Source: Budorcas taxicolor
Taxonomy: Eukaryota; Chordata; Mammalia; Artiodactyla; Bovidae
NCBI RefSeq assembly: GCF_023091745.1
Contig: NC_068910.1
Span: 180,103,170 to 180,167,169 of the forward strand
Direction of reading: 5' to 3'
DNA length: 64,000 nt
How positions within the stretch are numbered: the first letter of the stretch is position 1; every line of letters begins with the position of its first letter. This document shows, in pieces, positions 34,221 to 43,916 of the stretch. The translations under genes and the position numbers were made by a program. A model generated the notes under the pieces. The model was not told where the DNA came from. It made no database searches and saw only the letters and a program-made list of their open reading frames with translations.

Positions 34221-34223
34221 CAT
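34221..34223 (-). CDS. SUCNR1: SUCNR1 exon 1: start codon only
   Basis: On the minus strand the sequence CTGACAAAATG is followed immediately by GTAAGC, a strong splice donor (GT at 34220-34219). Joining this ATG to the exon 2 acceptor gives ATG GAA TGG AAC GCA, that is MEWNAT, which aligns with human MAWNAT. After splicing the start context is AAAATGG, with A at -3 and G at +4, so the favourable G comes from exon 2. The exon's 5' end is not visible in sequence and may lie near 34310-34350. The codons upstream in this frame lack the extra Met that gives human SUCNR1 its longer form. Confidence 0.88.
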
Positions 34224-34227
34224 TTTG

Positions 34228-34308
34228 TCAGGAGGCCTGATCCCTCGACAGAAATTTTTTGCCAGCAACTTGATACAGCTTCTGATCCAGTGCTGTGCTG
34301 CTGACCAT
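34228..34308 (-). promoter_or_regulatory. SUCNR1: Upstream ORF in SUCNR1 exon 1 (26 codons)
   Basis: An ATG at 34308-34306 (context ACTATGG, A at -3 and G at +4) opens a 26-codon frame starting MVSSTALDQ. It ends at TGA 34230-34228, leaving only CAAA before the receptor ATG. If the transcript start is upstream of 34308, this uORF would be read first and could limit or reinitiate receptor translation. It is not in frame with SUCNR1. The transcript start is unknown. Confidence 0.55.
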
Positions 34309-34323
34309 AGTTAGTGCAGTCTC

Positions 34324-34331
34324 ATTTGCAT
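34324..34331 (-). promoter_or_regulatory. SUCNR1: Octamer motif upstream of SUCNR1 exon 1
   Basis: A perfect ATGCAAAT (POU/Oct-factor octamer) lies 16 nt upstream of the uORF ATG on the gene strand. The surrounding sequence has no clear TATA box. The motif occurs by chance often enough that function is only suggested by position. Confidence 0.35.
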
Positions 34332-35258
34332 ATCATGTCACCAAGATTAATAATTCAAAAGTTCAGGAAAAATGTCAAACCTCCAAGTCAGCTGTTCATG
34401 TAAGGAACTTCCTGAGAAGTTGAGACATAAACTTATTATTCATTTCATGGAAAACACATTTCACAAACAGATTTTCAAAAGCTTACTGTTGAAATTATTC
34501 ACTTCACTAGCAAAATAACAGAGAAGCACTCATTATTTCCATGTTTATTTGCTTATTTAAATAATAAGAAAATGTAAGCACTGTATGTTAGGTTTACAAC
34601 TGCTTTTGCTTTTTCTCCAGTTTTCAAATTCACAAATTTTGGTGAATTCTGTATCAGGCATATAATAACTAAAGAACTGTTATCAACAAGTTTGAGGGAA
34701 ATATAAAACTGAAAATTTGAAGGCAAATCTGGGTATTGTTGTCAGAGTACTAACAAAAGGGATACTAGAGTTTTAGGCATTTTCATTTTATTTTCAGTGG
34801 TTAAAAACAAGAGACACTTAAAAAAAATACATCAGGTGGCCAAGGATTAGGGAGAAAGGTCACAGCTAAGTAAGATAACCTCAGTAGAAGGCAATTTACA
34901 CATGCCAAGCAATTCTCTGCATAGCACCTGGAAACATATAACCACCATTTCAAACAGGAAACACACCTGGCCTTTTCTGAGGATTATATTAGATTTATAC
35001 TCAAGCAAACTCTCAGCCTGCTTTATCTGAAGCCTAGTGATGATGTGGAGAAAGATCCTAAATTGTGCAGGCAGTAGTCATTTAATTTGAATGCCATGAA
35101 AGTTTAATGTTGAATTGGCAGTGACGGGCAAAAGCCCCCAAAGAAACCATTGCATCCAGCCCTCCTAGCCAAGTATTTCACCTTTTCTGATATATAAGAA
35201 CCCCAAACTCAGAAACCTAAAAAATAAAATTTATAAATAAATACATATACATAAGTAT
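34332..35258. other. SUCNR1 5' flank, repeat-poor
   Basis: No young repeats or ORFs. Together with 32.1-34.3 kb it forms the longest young-repeat-free tract around exon 1 and probably contains the promoter. No individual element other than the octamer stands out. Confidence 0.5.
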
Positions 35259-35466
35259 GGCTTCCCTGGTGACTTGGATGGTAAAAAATCTGCCTGCAAT
35301 GCAGGAGACCCAAATTTGATCCTTGGGTCAGAAAGATCTCCTGAAGAAGGGAATGGCTATCCACTCAAGTATTCTTGCCCAGAAAATTCCATGGACAGAG
35401 GAGCCTGGTGGGCTACAGTCCATGGGGTTGCAAAGAGTTGAGCACAACTGAGTGTCTAACACAAAC
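35259..35466 (+). mobile_element. Bov-tA SINE
   Basis: TGGCTTCCCTGGTGACTTGG, CTGCCTGCAATGCAGGAGAC, a CATGGACAGAGGAGCCTGGT core and an ACAACTGAGTGTCTAACACA end are present. Confidence 0.93.
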
Positions 35467-35559
35467 ATACATTATATACTTAACAGTATATGCATACATT
35501 GAAATACAAATGTACTAATATATGAAATGTATGTATATTTATATGAAATACTGTCTCTA

Positions 35560-35808
35560 TAATTTGTTGAATTCTTGTGATATGCCAGGTATTGCACTAA
35601 GCACCTTTTTGTATTGAATACTTATGAAGATCCTCTGAGGTTTTTTACTATTTCTAAAATTTTCTCACTTTACAGATTAAAAAACACTGAGGCTTAGAGA
35701 GATTAATTAACTTTCTCAAGGTCACAGAGTCAGTAAGGAGAGGGATCTGAGTTTAAACATATATATTTTAATTCTAAACACACCTACTCTGATTCTTAAT
35801 TGCCTCCA
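35560..35808 (+). mobile_element. MIR SINE, nearly complete
   Basis: TTGTGATATGCCAGGTATTG, CACTAAGCACCTTTTTGTAT, TTTCTCACTTTACAGATTAA, ACTGAGGCTTAGAGAGATTA and AAGGTCACAGAGTCAGTAAG follow the MIR consensus along its length. Confidence 0.88.
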
Positions 35809-36366
35809 AGATAGAGTGATGATACTTTTGCTGGACACCACAGATTGAATCAAAAATCGAAAATTAATGCAACTATTTTTCAGAAATTCAACTCTGTTTT
35901 ACTTTTAAAAGAAAGGCTAAAAACATCATTTTCTGTCTACAATTTTAAAAGGACAAAAAGCAAAGCATTTGAATGACCCATACCAAGCCTACTAATTTTA
36001 AACAAATTAGCATAGACCCCCCTCTACGGTACATGGACACATTTCACAGGTTTCTGCCATCATTCTGAGGGGATGCAGGGCAATTCCTTTTTTGTGGGAT
36101 GGTGGGAGTTCCCCAGAGCTTCCTCTTTCTTCTCCCCACATCCTGACCGCCATCTCACTCTGGACTGTTAAGATGAAAAGTGATCTTTGCTTCTCCTTTC
36201 TCATAGCACCAGCAATCATTACTGGTAGCCTTGCTTCCCTCCCAAGTTTTACTTCACCAAAGGTCATATTGCCTCAGGATGTTCTCTCTGGAGAAACTGA
36301 AGGGCTTCTGAGACAGACTCAGTAAGAGGTCTCTACTATTTCCGTTCTATTATGAGGCTTTATTGG
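35809..36366. other. Intergenic, no recognised feature
   Basis: Overlapping short ORFs on both strands at 36007-36325 show no domain. Confidence 0.5.
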
Positions 36367-36595
36367 AGGGCTTCCCAGGTGGCCCTCGTGGTAAAGAACC
36401 CACCTGCCAATGCAGGAGATGCAGGAGACCCAGGTTGGATCCCTGGGTAGGGAAGATCCCCTGGAGAAGGGAATGGCTACTCTCTCCAGTGTTCTTGCCT
36501 GGGAAACCTTATGGACAGAGGAGCCTGGTGGGCTACAGTCCCTGGGGTCACAAAAGAGTTGGACATGACTAAACAGCAACAACAACAGCAACATG
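36367..36595 (+). mobile_element. Bov-tA SINE
   Basis: GGGCTTCCCAGGTGGCCCTC, a duplicated GCAGGAGA(T/C) word in the head, GGTTGGATCCCTGGGTAGGG and an ACAGCAACAACAACAGCAAC tail are present. Confidence 0.93.
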
Positions 36596-36809
36596 AGGTA
36601 GATGTTAATAGCAAAATAAATGCTGGCTATTATAGAAGTTTATAATAAATGAGAAGATTTCTTCAGAATAATCATATCAATCTAATGCCATTAGTGTTAG
36701 AATATTTGCTGCCCAGGAATACCCATTTGAAAATGACTTTACAAAAGGCAGCTTGGTGAAAAAAGATTAGTGAATTCTCACAAGGCTTTGCCTTTTAGTT
36801 CCTGTATGC

Positions 36810-36935
36810 ACCTTGAAAACATAATGAAATGTTGTTTCCTTGTTTGGAAAAGGGGGATAATAATTCCTATCCCCTAAATCTCAAAATGTTCATAGTAGCA
36901 AATGAGATAATATGTGAAAATTCAATGGGCTAGGA
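36810..36935 (-). mobile_element. MIR-like fragment
   Basis: TGTTTCCTTGTTTGGAAAAG, GGGGATAATAATTCC and AAATGAGATAATATGTG read as the complement of the MIR centre. The outer parts and the flanks 36596-36809 and 36936-37081 are not recognised. Confidence 0.5.
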
Positions 36936-37081
36936 ATGTGAAGAGCAGTTCATACATACCAGGGGCACCAATCAGGAAATTCAACAGGACAAAGAACAGA
37001 GTGGGAAAGACAATCAAAGTATTAATTAAACCCAGTGTGAATAATAACTTTAATATTTTTGAGCACTCAGTCTGTAACAAC

Positions 37082-37222
37082 GCGGTGTTTGTTTTTTGTT
37101 TTATTTATTTATTTTCTTGGCTGCACCACACCATGTGCGGGGATCCCCGAGCAGGAACTAAACCTGCTCCCCACCACAGTGGAAAGATGGCTCCTTAACC
37201 ACTGGACCAACAGGGAAGTCCC
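37082..37222 (-). mobile_element. CHR-2-type SINE
   Basis: This is a complement with a T-rich start (TTTATTTATTTATTTTC), GGCTGCACCACACCATG, CAGGAACTAAACCTGC and CTGGACCAACAGGGAAGTCC. Confidence 0.82.
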
Positions 37223-37329
37223 AACATTGTATATATTAATTCCTTTAATATATATAAGAACTGAACGCAGTGCCTATTATTACTGATCTTGGGTGGCCTT
37301 GGCCTGCAGTTATTTGAAGCAGGTTTTGG

Positions 37330-37401
37330 TTCCAGGCCAGAGACTGAAGTCAGGCTGCAGCAGTGAGAGCTCTGAATCCAAGCCACTAGACCACCATAGG
37401 C
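37330..37401 (-). pseudogene. tRNA-Glu(CTC)-like sequence
   Basis: The minus strand matches the tRNA-Glu-CTC layout over about 72 nt: TGGTGGTCTAGTGGCTTGGA (D arm), AGCTCTCACTGCTGC (anticodon arm, CTC at 37367-37365), then a T-arm-like TTCAGTCTCTGGCCTGG. The acceptor stem (CCTATGG against CCAGGCC region) and T loop are degraded. It could be a tRNA-derived pseudogene or the head of a tRNA-Glu SINE. It is not a working tRNA gene. Confidence 0.65.
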
Positions 37402-37814
37402 AGTGGCCAGTGGCAAGGCCCTGGCCTGTCAGCTGTGTCGTAATGAATTTCCTGGTAACGATGGAAGGTAGTGAAACAAGTACTTATTATCAAGAAAAAC
37501 AGCACATGTGGATAGATACACAGGCAGACTCTGAGAGAGTTGTGCCTTTGTGGTAGATTGAATCGCTTTTATGGGGCATATCTTCCTGTTTTCCTTTGGG
37601 CAATCATCCTGCTTTCGATCCCCGTATTTGGTTTACTTCAGAATCCTCCCATAAGTGCACATGCATGTCTTAGCCAAGATGGATTCTAGTGAAGAGGCCT
37701 AAGGGTAGATTGACATCACTTACTATGGTGATGCCCCCTCACTTTTAACCTCCTTGGAGCCTTTCTGCACAAGTGTCTCCTTGACTTCAATATTGAGGAA
37801 TACGTGTCTTTTAT
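37402..37814. other. Intergenic, no recognised feature
   Basis: Nothing recognised in either strand. Confidence 0.5.
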
Positions 37815-37940
37815 CTTATCACTGATTCAATGGACATGAATATGAACACACTCTGGAAGACAGTGGAGGACAGAGGAGTCTGGCGTGCTGCAGTCCATGG
37901 GGTTGCAAGGAGTCAGACACGACTTAGCAACTGAACAATA
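37815..37940 (+). mobile_element. BovB LINE, 3' scrap
   Basis: TGATTCAATGGACATGAATA, GACAGTGGAGGACAGAGGAG, GTGCTGCAGTCCATGGGG and a CAACTGAACAATAGT end are present. Confidence 0.88.
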
Positions 37941-38059
37941 GTATCTCTTATCTGGGCAGGCTCTGCTCCTCTCCCACTCCTGCTATTTGGAGTATCTGTC
38001 CATAGGGGATGAATTCCAGCTGCTTAGCCTTGGGTCTACTTATCTGTGGTCTCATTACT

Positions 38060-38195
38060 ATGTTTAATTTTCAAATAAAGAAATTGAAACCAAAAAAGAT
38101 TAAATAACTTTCCACAGTCACACAGCTAGTAAGTGACTGGGCTATAATTTGAAGGTTTGTGTGTTTGACTCCCGAACCCAAGCTTTTATTAATTT
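38060..38195 (+). mobile_element. MIR SINE, 3' half
   Basis: TTTTCAAATAAAGAAATTGA, AAATAACTTTCCACAGTCAC, ACAGCTAGTAAGTGACTGGG and TTGACTCCCGAACCC are in MIR order. Confidence 0.8.
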
Positions 38196-38831
38196 GTTGC
38201 CCTCATGGTAAAGAGGAAAATATTAGGTCAAAATATAAAATGACTGACACTGTACAATGTTTACTCTACATATGGCAATTTACTGTGTTTTAACTTAATA
38301 AAAATAAGTCTAAAACTAACATTCAGTTTAATTACTAGTTATCAGTTTTATTGGTTATCAAATTTAAGTATTTAAGTCTAACAACTAAAGATAATAGAAC
38401 ATTTTAGATGAGAAACCAGACAACTAGACACATTTAAAATAAATAAGTGTTTTTGGAAAGGTTCTACTAGCAACAGCCCTAGGCATGTTTACCAGACACA
38501 TTTTTTTCAACTGCAGGAACAAGTCTGAGTGGAAAACAAGCTTGTCTAAGGGTCATACTGACCATCAAGGAATCACAAGCAGGGAAAGAGAACAATTAAT
38601 TTAATCCAAGGAATTTCTTCTAAGCCTTTCTGGGTAGTAATAGTAACAATATGACTCCAAAGAAGTTGAAAGGAAACAAGAAAATTATTTTAGTGTTGCC
38701 ATGCTAGGACGATTTACCCAAGGAAATCTAGATATATCTCAAGTCAAAGAACGGGATTAGATACAAAAAGAAAAATTAAGAGAACAGCAGGACAGAAACA
38801 TTAATAGAAAGTATATGTAGACTGTCTAAAA
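38196..38831. other. Intergenic, no recognised feature
   Basis: Nothing recognised in either strand. Confidence 0.55.
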
Positions 38832-39050
38832 TGTGAAAGTGAAAGTGTTAGTCACTCAGCTGTGTCTGACTCCCGGCAACCCCATAGACTGTAACCCTCC
38901 AGGCTCCTCTGTCCATGGAATTCTCCTGGCAAGAATACTGGAGTGGGTTGCCATTCCCTTCTCCAGGGGATCTTCCCAACCCAGGGACTGAACCTGGATC
39001 TCCTGCACTGCAGGCAGATTCTTTACCATCTGAGCCACCAGGAAAGCCCA
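38832..39050 (-). mobile_element. Bov-tA SINE, near full length
   Basis: This is the complement of a complete copy: GTGTTAGTCACTCAGCTGTG, GGCAAGAATACTGGAGTGGG, CTGCACTGCAGGCAGATTCT and GAGCCACCAGGAAAGCCCA. Confidence 0.94.
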
Positions 39051-39188
39051 GATTGGCTCTAAACTCTTCGATATCCTAAAATTCAAACAAACCTCTCTCG
39101 GCCAAATTAACTTTACCATGGAGAGTAGTTCATCCAAGATGGGCATTCCAGCTGAGGCAAAGCAATCTATTTCTTCTATATATAAAAA

Positions 39189-39372
39189 TCCTTGGGACTT
39201 CACTGGTTGTCCAATGGCTAAGACCCCATGCTCCCAATGTGGGAGGCCAGATTCGAGCCCTGGTCAGGGAACAAGATCGCACATGCTGCAACTAAGAGTT
39301 TGCCTGCCGCAACTAAGATCTTGCATGTTGCAACTAAGACCTGGTACAGTCAAATAAATATTAAGAAAAAAT
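39189..39372 (+). mobile_element. CHR-2-type SINE with repeated CAACTAAGA units
   Basis: CTTGGGACTTCACTGGTTGT, a B-box-like TTCGAGCCCTGGTCAGGGAA, then three copies of a roughly 24-nt unit ending GCAACTAAGA (about 39285-39342). It closes with CAGTCAAATAAATATTAAG and an A-rich tail. Confidence 0.83.
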
Positions 39373-40031
39373 CCTTGTCATGTAAGAGTCACATTAGTAA
39401 TGAGAATTTGTACAACATTGATACTTCTTTGTTTCTTATCCAAGTGAATAAAATATCATGTTTATTATTTATCAGCAAAATTCAGAAGTATTATTTTCTG
39501 TTAAATGAAAATGTTACTTGTTAAAAATGTCTGGCTATAGCTGCTAGTAATAGTTCAACATACAGCAAACTTACCTCTCAATTTCCAGATTATACTCCAA
39601 AATTCCAAAAACTAAATGACTTTTTAATGATATATGATAAGAGATTACCATCAGTGTCTCCCTACAGGAAATAATGTTGTCTTGTTGCTTGACATGAAAC
39701 ACAAATATTTATGTGAAATTATGGCAACATATTTTACTCTTAATTATCAATGATCAAGGCAAAGACTTTTTGTTTAAAAAACAGTGTTTGCCTTAAATAT
39801 TGAAATAATTGATTCATTTAATTTGCTATCCTACTCCTCAGTGTTTTTCAGGCCGATTTATTGTATTTTGTACAAATCTGCTTGATTCTTGGAATGTTTT
39901 GCATTACTTACAAAAACAAAACGAAAAGCAGCTAGTTCATTGTTTTGATGTACATATAAGCACTTTTCAATTGGACCCAATTAACTACTCCTCATCTTGT
40001 CTTCTTGTTGTTCAAATATATGCCCTTGAAA
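39373..40031. other. Intergenic, no recognised feature
   Basis: Nothing recognised in either strand. Confidence 0.55.
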
Positions 40032-40427
40032 TCAGTTCAGTTCAGTCGCTCAGTCGTGTCCGACTCTTTGTGACCTCATGAATCGCAGCACACCAGGCGT
40101 CCCTGTCCATCACCAACTCCCGGAGTTCACTCAGACTCATGTCCATCAAGTCCGTGATGCCATCCAGCCATCTCATCCTCTGTCGTCTCCTTCTCCTCCT
40201 GCCCATAATCCCTCCCAGCATCAGAGTCTTTTCCAATGAGTCAACTCTTTGCATGAGGTGGCCAAAGTACTGGAGTTTCAGCTTTAGGATCATTCCTTCC
40301 AAAGAAATCCCAGGGCTGATCTCCTTCAGAATGGACTGGTTGGATCTCCTTGCAGTCCAAGGGACTCTCAAGAGTCTTCTCCAACACCACAGGTCAAAAG
40401 CATCAATTCTTTGGTGCTCAGCTTTCT

Positions 40428-41566
40428 TCACAGTCCAACTCTCACATCCATACATGACCACAGAAAAACCACAGCGTTGACTAGACGGACCTTAGTCAGC
40501 AAAGTAATGTCTCTGCTTTTGAATATGCTATGTAGGTTGGTCATAATTTTTCTTCCAAGGAGTAAGCATCTTTTAATTTTATGGCTGCAGTAACCATCTA
40601 CAGTGATTTTGGAGCCCCCCAAAATAAAGTCTGACACTCTTTCCACTGTTTCCCCATCTATTTCCCATGAAGTGATGGGACCAGATGCCATGATCTTCAT
40701 TTTCTGAATGTTGATCTTTAAGCCAACTTTTCACTCTCCTCTTTCACTTTCATCAAGAGGCTTTTTAGTTCCTCTTCCCTTTCTGCCATAAGGGTGGTCT
40801 CATCTGCATAGCTGAGGTTATTGATATTTCTCCCAACAATCTTGATTCCAGCTTGTGTTTCTCCAGTCCAGCATTTCTCAAGATGTACTCTGCATATAAG
40901 TTATATAAGCAGAGTGACAATATACACCCTTGATGTACTCCTTTTCCTATTTGAAACCAGTCTGTTGTTCCATGTCCAGTTCTAACTGTTGCTTCCTGAC
41001 CTGCATACAGATTTCTCAAGAGGCAGGTCAGGTGGTCTGGTATTCCCATCTCTCTCAGAATTTTCCAGTTTATTGTGATCCACACAGTCAAAGGCTTTGG
41101 CATAGTCAATAATGCAGAAATAGATGTTTTTCTGGAACTCTCTTGCTTTTTCCATGATCCAGTAGATGTTGGCAATTTGATCTCTGGTTCCTCTGCCTTT
41201 TCTAAAACCAGCTTGAACATCAGGGAGTTCATGGTTCACATATTGCTGAAGCCTGGCTTGGAGAATTTTGAGCATTACTTTACTAGCATGTGAGATGAGT
41301 GCAATTGTGTGGTAGTTTGAGCATTCTTTGGCATTGCCTTTCTTTGGGACTGGAATGAAAACTGACCTTTTCCAGTCCTGTGGCCACTGCTGAGTTTTGC
41401 AAATTTGCTGGCATATTGAGTGCAGCACTTTCACAGCATCATGTTTCAGGATTTGAAATAGCTCCACTGGAATTCCATCACCTCCACTAGCTTTGTTCAT
41501 AGTGATGCTTTCTAAGGCCCACTTGACTTCCCATTCCAGGATGTCTGGCTCTAGGTGAGTGATCAC
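40428..41566 (-). pseudogene. BovB reverse transcriptase remnant, YADE motif
   Basis: Blocks NKASGGDGIPVELFQIL, PVPKKGNAKECSNY, GRGTRDQIANI and AFDCVDHNKL lie in one frame (41566-40982). After frameshifts the catalytic box reads SYADETTLM, with Glu in place of the second Asp of YADD (codon GAG, near 40810). That change alone should abolish polymerase activity. Downstream LKINIQKMKIMASGPITSW-like codons continue in other frames. Confidence 0.88.
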
Positions 41567-41838
41567 ACCATCGTGATTATCTTGGTCATGAGGATTTTTT
41601 TTTGTATAGTTTTTCTGTGTATTCTTGCCACCTCTTCTTAATATCTTCTGCTTCTCTTAGGTCCATACCATTTTTGTCCTTTATTAAGCCCATCTTTGCA
41701 TGAAATATTTCCTTCGTATCTCTAATTTTTGTGAAGAGATCTCTAGTCTTTCCCATTCTGTTCTTTTCCTCTATTTCTTTGCATTGATCGCTGAAGAAGG
41801 TCTCTTATCTCTCCTTGCCATTCTTTGGAACTCTGCAT

Positions 41839-42855
41839 TCAGTGCTTATATTTTTCCTTTTCTCCTTTGCTTTTCACTTCTCTTCTTTTCACAGCTATTT
41901 GTAAGGCGTCCTCAGACAGCCGTTTTGCTTTTTTGCATTTCTTTTCCATGGGGATGGTCTTGATCCCTGTCTCCTGTACAATGTCACAAACCTCATTCCG
42001 TAGTTCATCAGGCACTCTATCTATCAGATGTAGGCCCTGAAATCTATTTCTCACTTCCTCTGTATAATCATAAGGGATTTGACTTAGATCACATCTGAAT
42101 GGTCTAGCGGTTTTCCCTACTTTCTTCAATTTCAGTCTGAATTTGATAATAAGGAGTTCATGATCTGAGCCACAGTCAGCTCCTGGTCTGGTTTTTGTTG
42201 ACTGTATAGAGCTTCTCCACCTTTGGCTGCGTAGAATATAATTAATCTGATTTTGGTGTTGACCATCTGGTGATGTCCATGTGTAGAATCTTCTCTGGTG
42301 TTGTTGGAAGAGGGTGTTTGCTATGACCAGTGCATTTTCTTGACAAAACTCTATTAGTCTTTGCCCTGCTTCATTCCCCATTCCAAGGCCAAATTTGCCT
42401 GTTACTCCAGGTGTTTCTTGACTTCCTACTTTTGCATTCCAGTCTCCCATAATGAAAAAGACATCTTTTTTGGGTGTTAGTTCTAAAAGGTCTTGTAGGT
42501 CTTCATAGAACCATTCAACTTCAGCTTCTTCAGAATTACTGGTTGGGGCATAGGCTTGGATTACTGTAATATTGAATGGTTTGCCTTGTAAACGAACAGA
42601 GATCATTCTGTTGTTTTTGAGATTGCACCCAAGTACTGCATTTCGGACTCTTTTGTTGACCATGATGGCTACTCCATTTCTTCTGAGAGATTCCTGCCCG
42701 CAGTAGTAGATATAATGGTCATCTGAATTAAATTCACCAGTTCCAGTCCATTTTAGTTCGCTGATTCCTAGAATGTTGACGTTCACCTTTGCCATCTCTT
42801 GTTTGACCACTTCCAATTTGCCTTTATTCATGGACCTGACATTCCAGGTTCCCAT
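41839..42855 (-). pseudogene. BovB endonuclease domain remnant
   Basis: A 338-codon open stretch covers the apurinic-like endonuclease that nicks target DNA for retrotransposition. MGTWNVRSMN starts it, GDWNAKVG marks the mid-domain and GSDHELL carries the conserved SDH motif. The frame is continuous upstream to 43287 except for a TGA at 42879-42877, probably from CGA by CpG decay. It ends by a 1-nt deletion (AAGCACTGAATG, where other copies have AAGCATCTGAATG). Confidence 0.9.
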
Positions 42856-43289
42856 GCAATATTGCTCTTTACAGCATCAGACCTTGCTTCTATCACCAGT
42901 CACATCCACAGCTGGGTATTGTTTTTGCTTTGGATCTATCCCTTCATTCTTTCTGGAGTTATTTCTCCACTGATCTCCAGTAGCATATTGGGTACCTACT
43001 GACCTGGGGAGTTCCTCTTTCAGTATCCTATCATTTTGCCTTTTTATACTGTTCCTAGGGTTCTCAAGGCAAGAATACTGAAGTGGTTTGCCATTCCCTT
43101 CTCCAGTGGACCACATTCTGTTGGACCTCTCCACCATGACCCACCTGTCTTGGGTTGCCTCACAGGCATGGCTTAGTTTCATTGAGTTAGACAAAGCTGT
43201 GGTCCTAGTGTCATTAGATTGACTAGTTTCCTGGGAGTATGGTTTCAGTGTGTCTGCCCTCTGATGCCCTCTTGCAACACCTACCATCT

Positions 43290-43757
43290 TACTTGGGTTT
43301 CTCTTACCTTGGGCGTGGGGTATCTCTTCACATCTGCTCCAGCAAAGCGCAGCCGCTGCTCCTTACCTTGGACAAAGGGTATCTCATCACCGCCACCTTT
43401 CCTGACCTTCAATGTGGGATAGCTCCTCTAGGCCCTCCTGTGCTTGCACAGCCACCGCTCCTTGGACCTGTGGTTGCTCGTCCCGGCCACTGCCCCTGGC
43501 CTCAGGCGTGAGGTTGCTCCTCCCGGCCACTGCCCCTGACCTCGGACACAGGGTAGCTCCTCTCAGCCGTTCCTGCGCCGTCGCAGCTTAGCACTCCCAG
43601 CTGCAGTCCCTGACCTCGGACGTGGGGTAACTCCTCTTGGCCACTGCCCTTTGGGCATGGGGTCCTCCCTGCTTCTACCCCTGACCTTAGACATGGGGAA
43701 GCTCCTCTTGGCTGTGCTTAGTGCACCGGGCGCAGCTGCCCATGCTTAGTGCGCTGG
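43290..43757 (-). repeat. BovB 5' UTR with tandem GC-rich units
   Basis: Several diverged copies of a unit containing CCTGACCTCGGACGTGGGGT and AGCTCCTCTTGGCCACTGCC lie in tandem (plus strand, clearest at 43490-43710). The tract is much richer in GC and CpG than its flanks. Repeated 5' UTR units are expected to act as the LINE's internal promoter. Confidence 0.82.
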
Positions 43758-43916
43758 ATTGAATCTCACTGAGCATTTTATAATTGAATCGAGAGATTTT
43801 CAAAATTCCCTTGGGTATGAAAAATATGTTCATTAAGAGAGTAAACTCTCTGTGATTGCCTTAGGTGTTAAATTTTAAAAATTACCATTTCCACCTATAT
43901 ATTCCTGGAATAAAGT

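Larger units (their letters stand above)
40032..43757 (-). mobile_element. BovB LINE, full length, inactive
   Basis: This is the most complete BovB of the window, about 3.73 kb. In minus-strand order it has a GC-rich 5' UTR with tandem units (43757-43290), an N-terminal coding part (43287-42880), the endonuclease, the reverse transcriptase and a CTGAACTGAACTG end at 40032. Defects include an in-frame TGA at 42879-42877, a 1-nt deletion near 41841, further frameshifts near 41065 and 40900, and a changed RT catalytic motif. It cannot encode a working protein. Flanks show only an imperfect candidate target duplication (TTGAAATC against TTGAATC). Confidence 0.95.

Noticed and set aside
37330..37401. 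Functional tRNA-Glu gene
   Set aside because: The acceptor stem and T arm do not pair properly and no T-run terminator follows, so it is a derived relic.
39285..39342. Short spaced repeats that could suggest a CRISPR-like array
   Set aside because: They are three diverged units inside a CHR-2-type SINE of a mammalian genome, without constant-length unique spacers or nearby cas genes.
43290..43757. GC- and CpG-rich block resembling a CpG-island promoter of a host gene
   Set aside because: It is continuous with the BovB 5' end and consists of that element's tandem 5' UTR units. No host exon follows.
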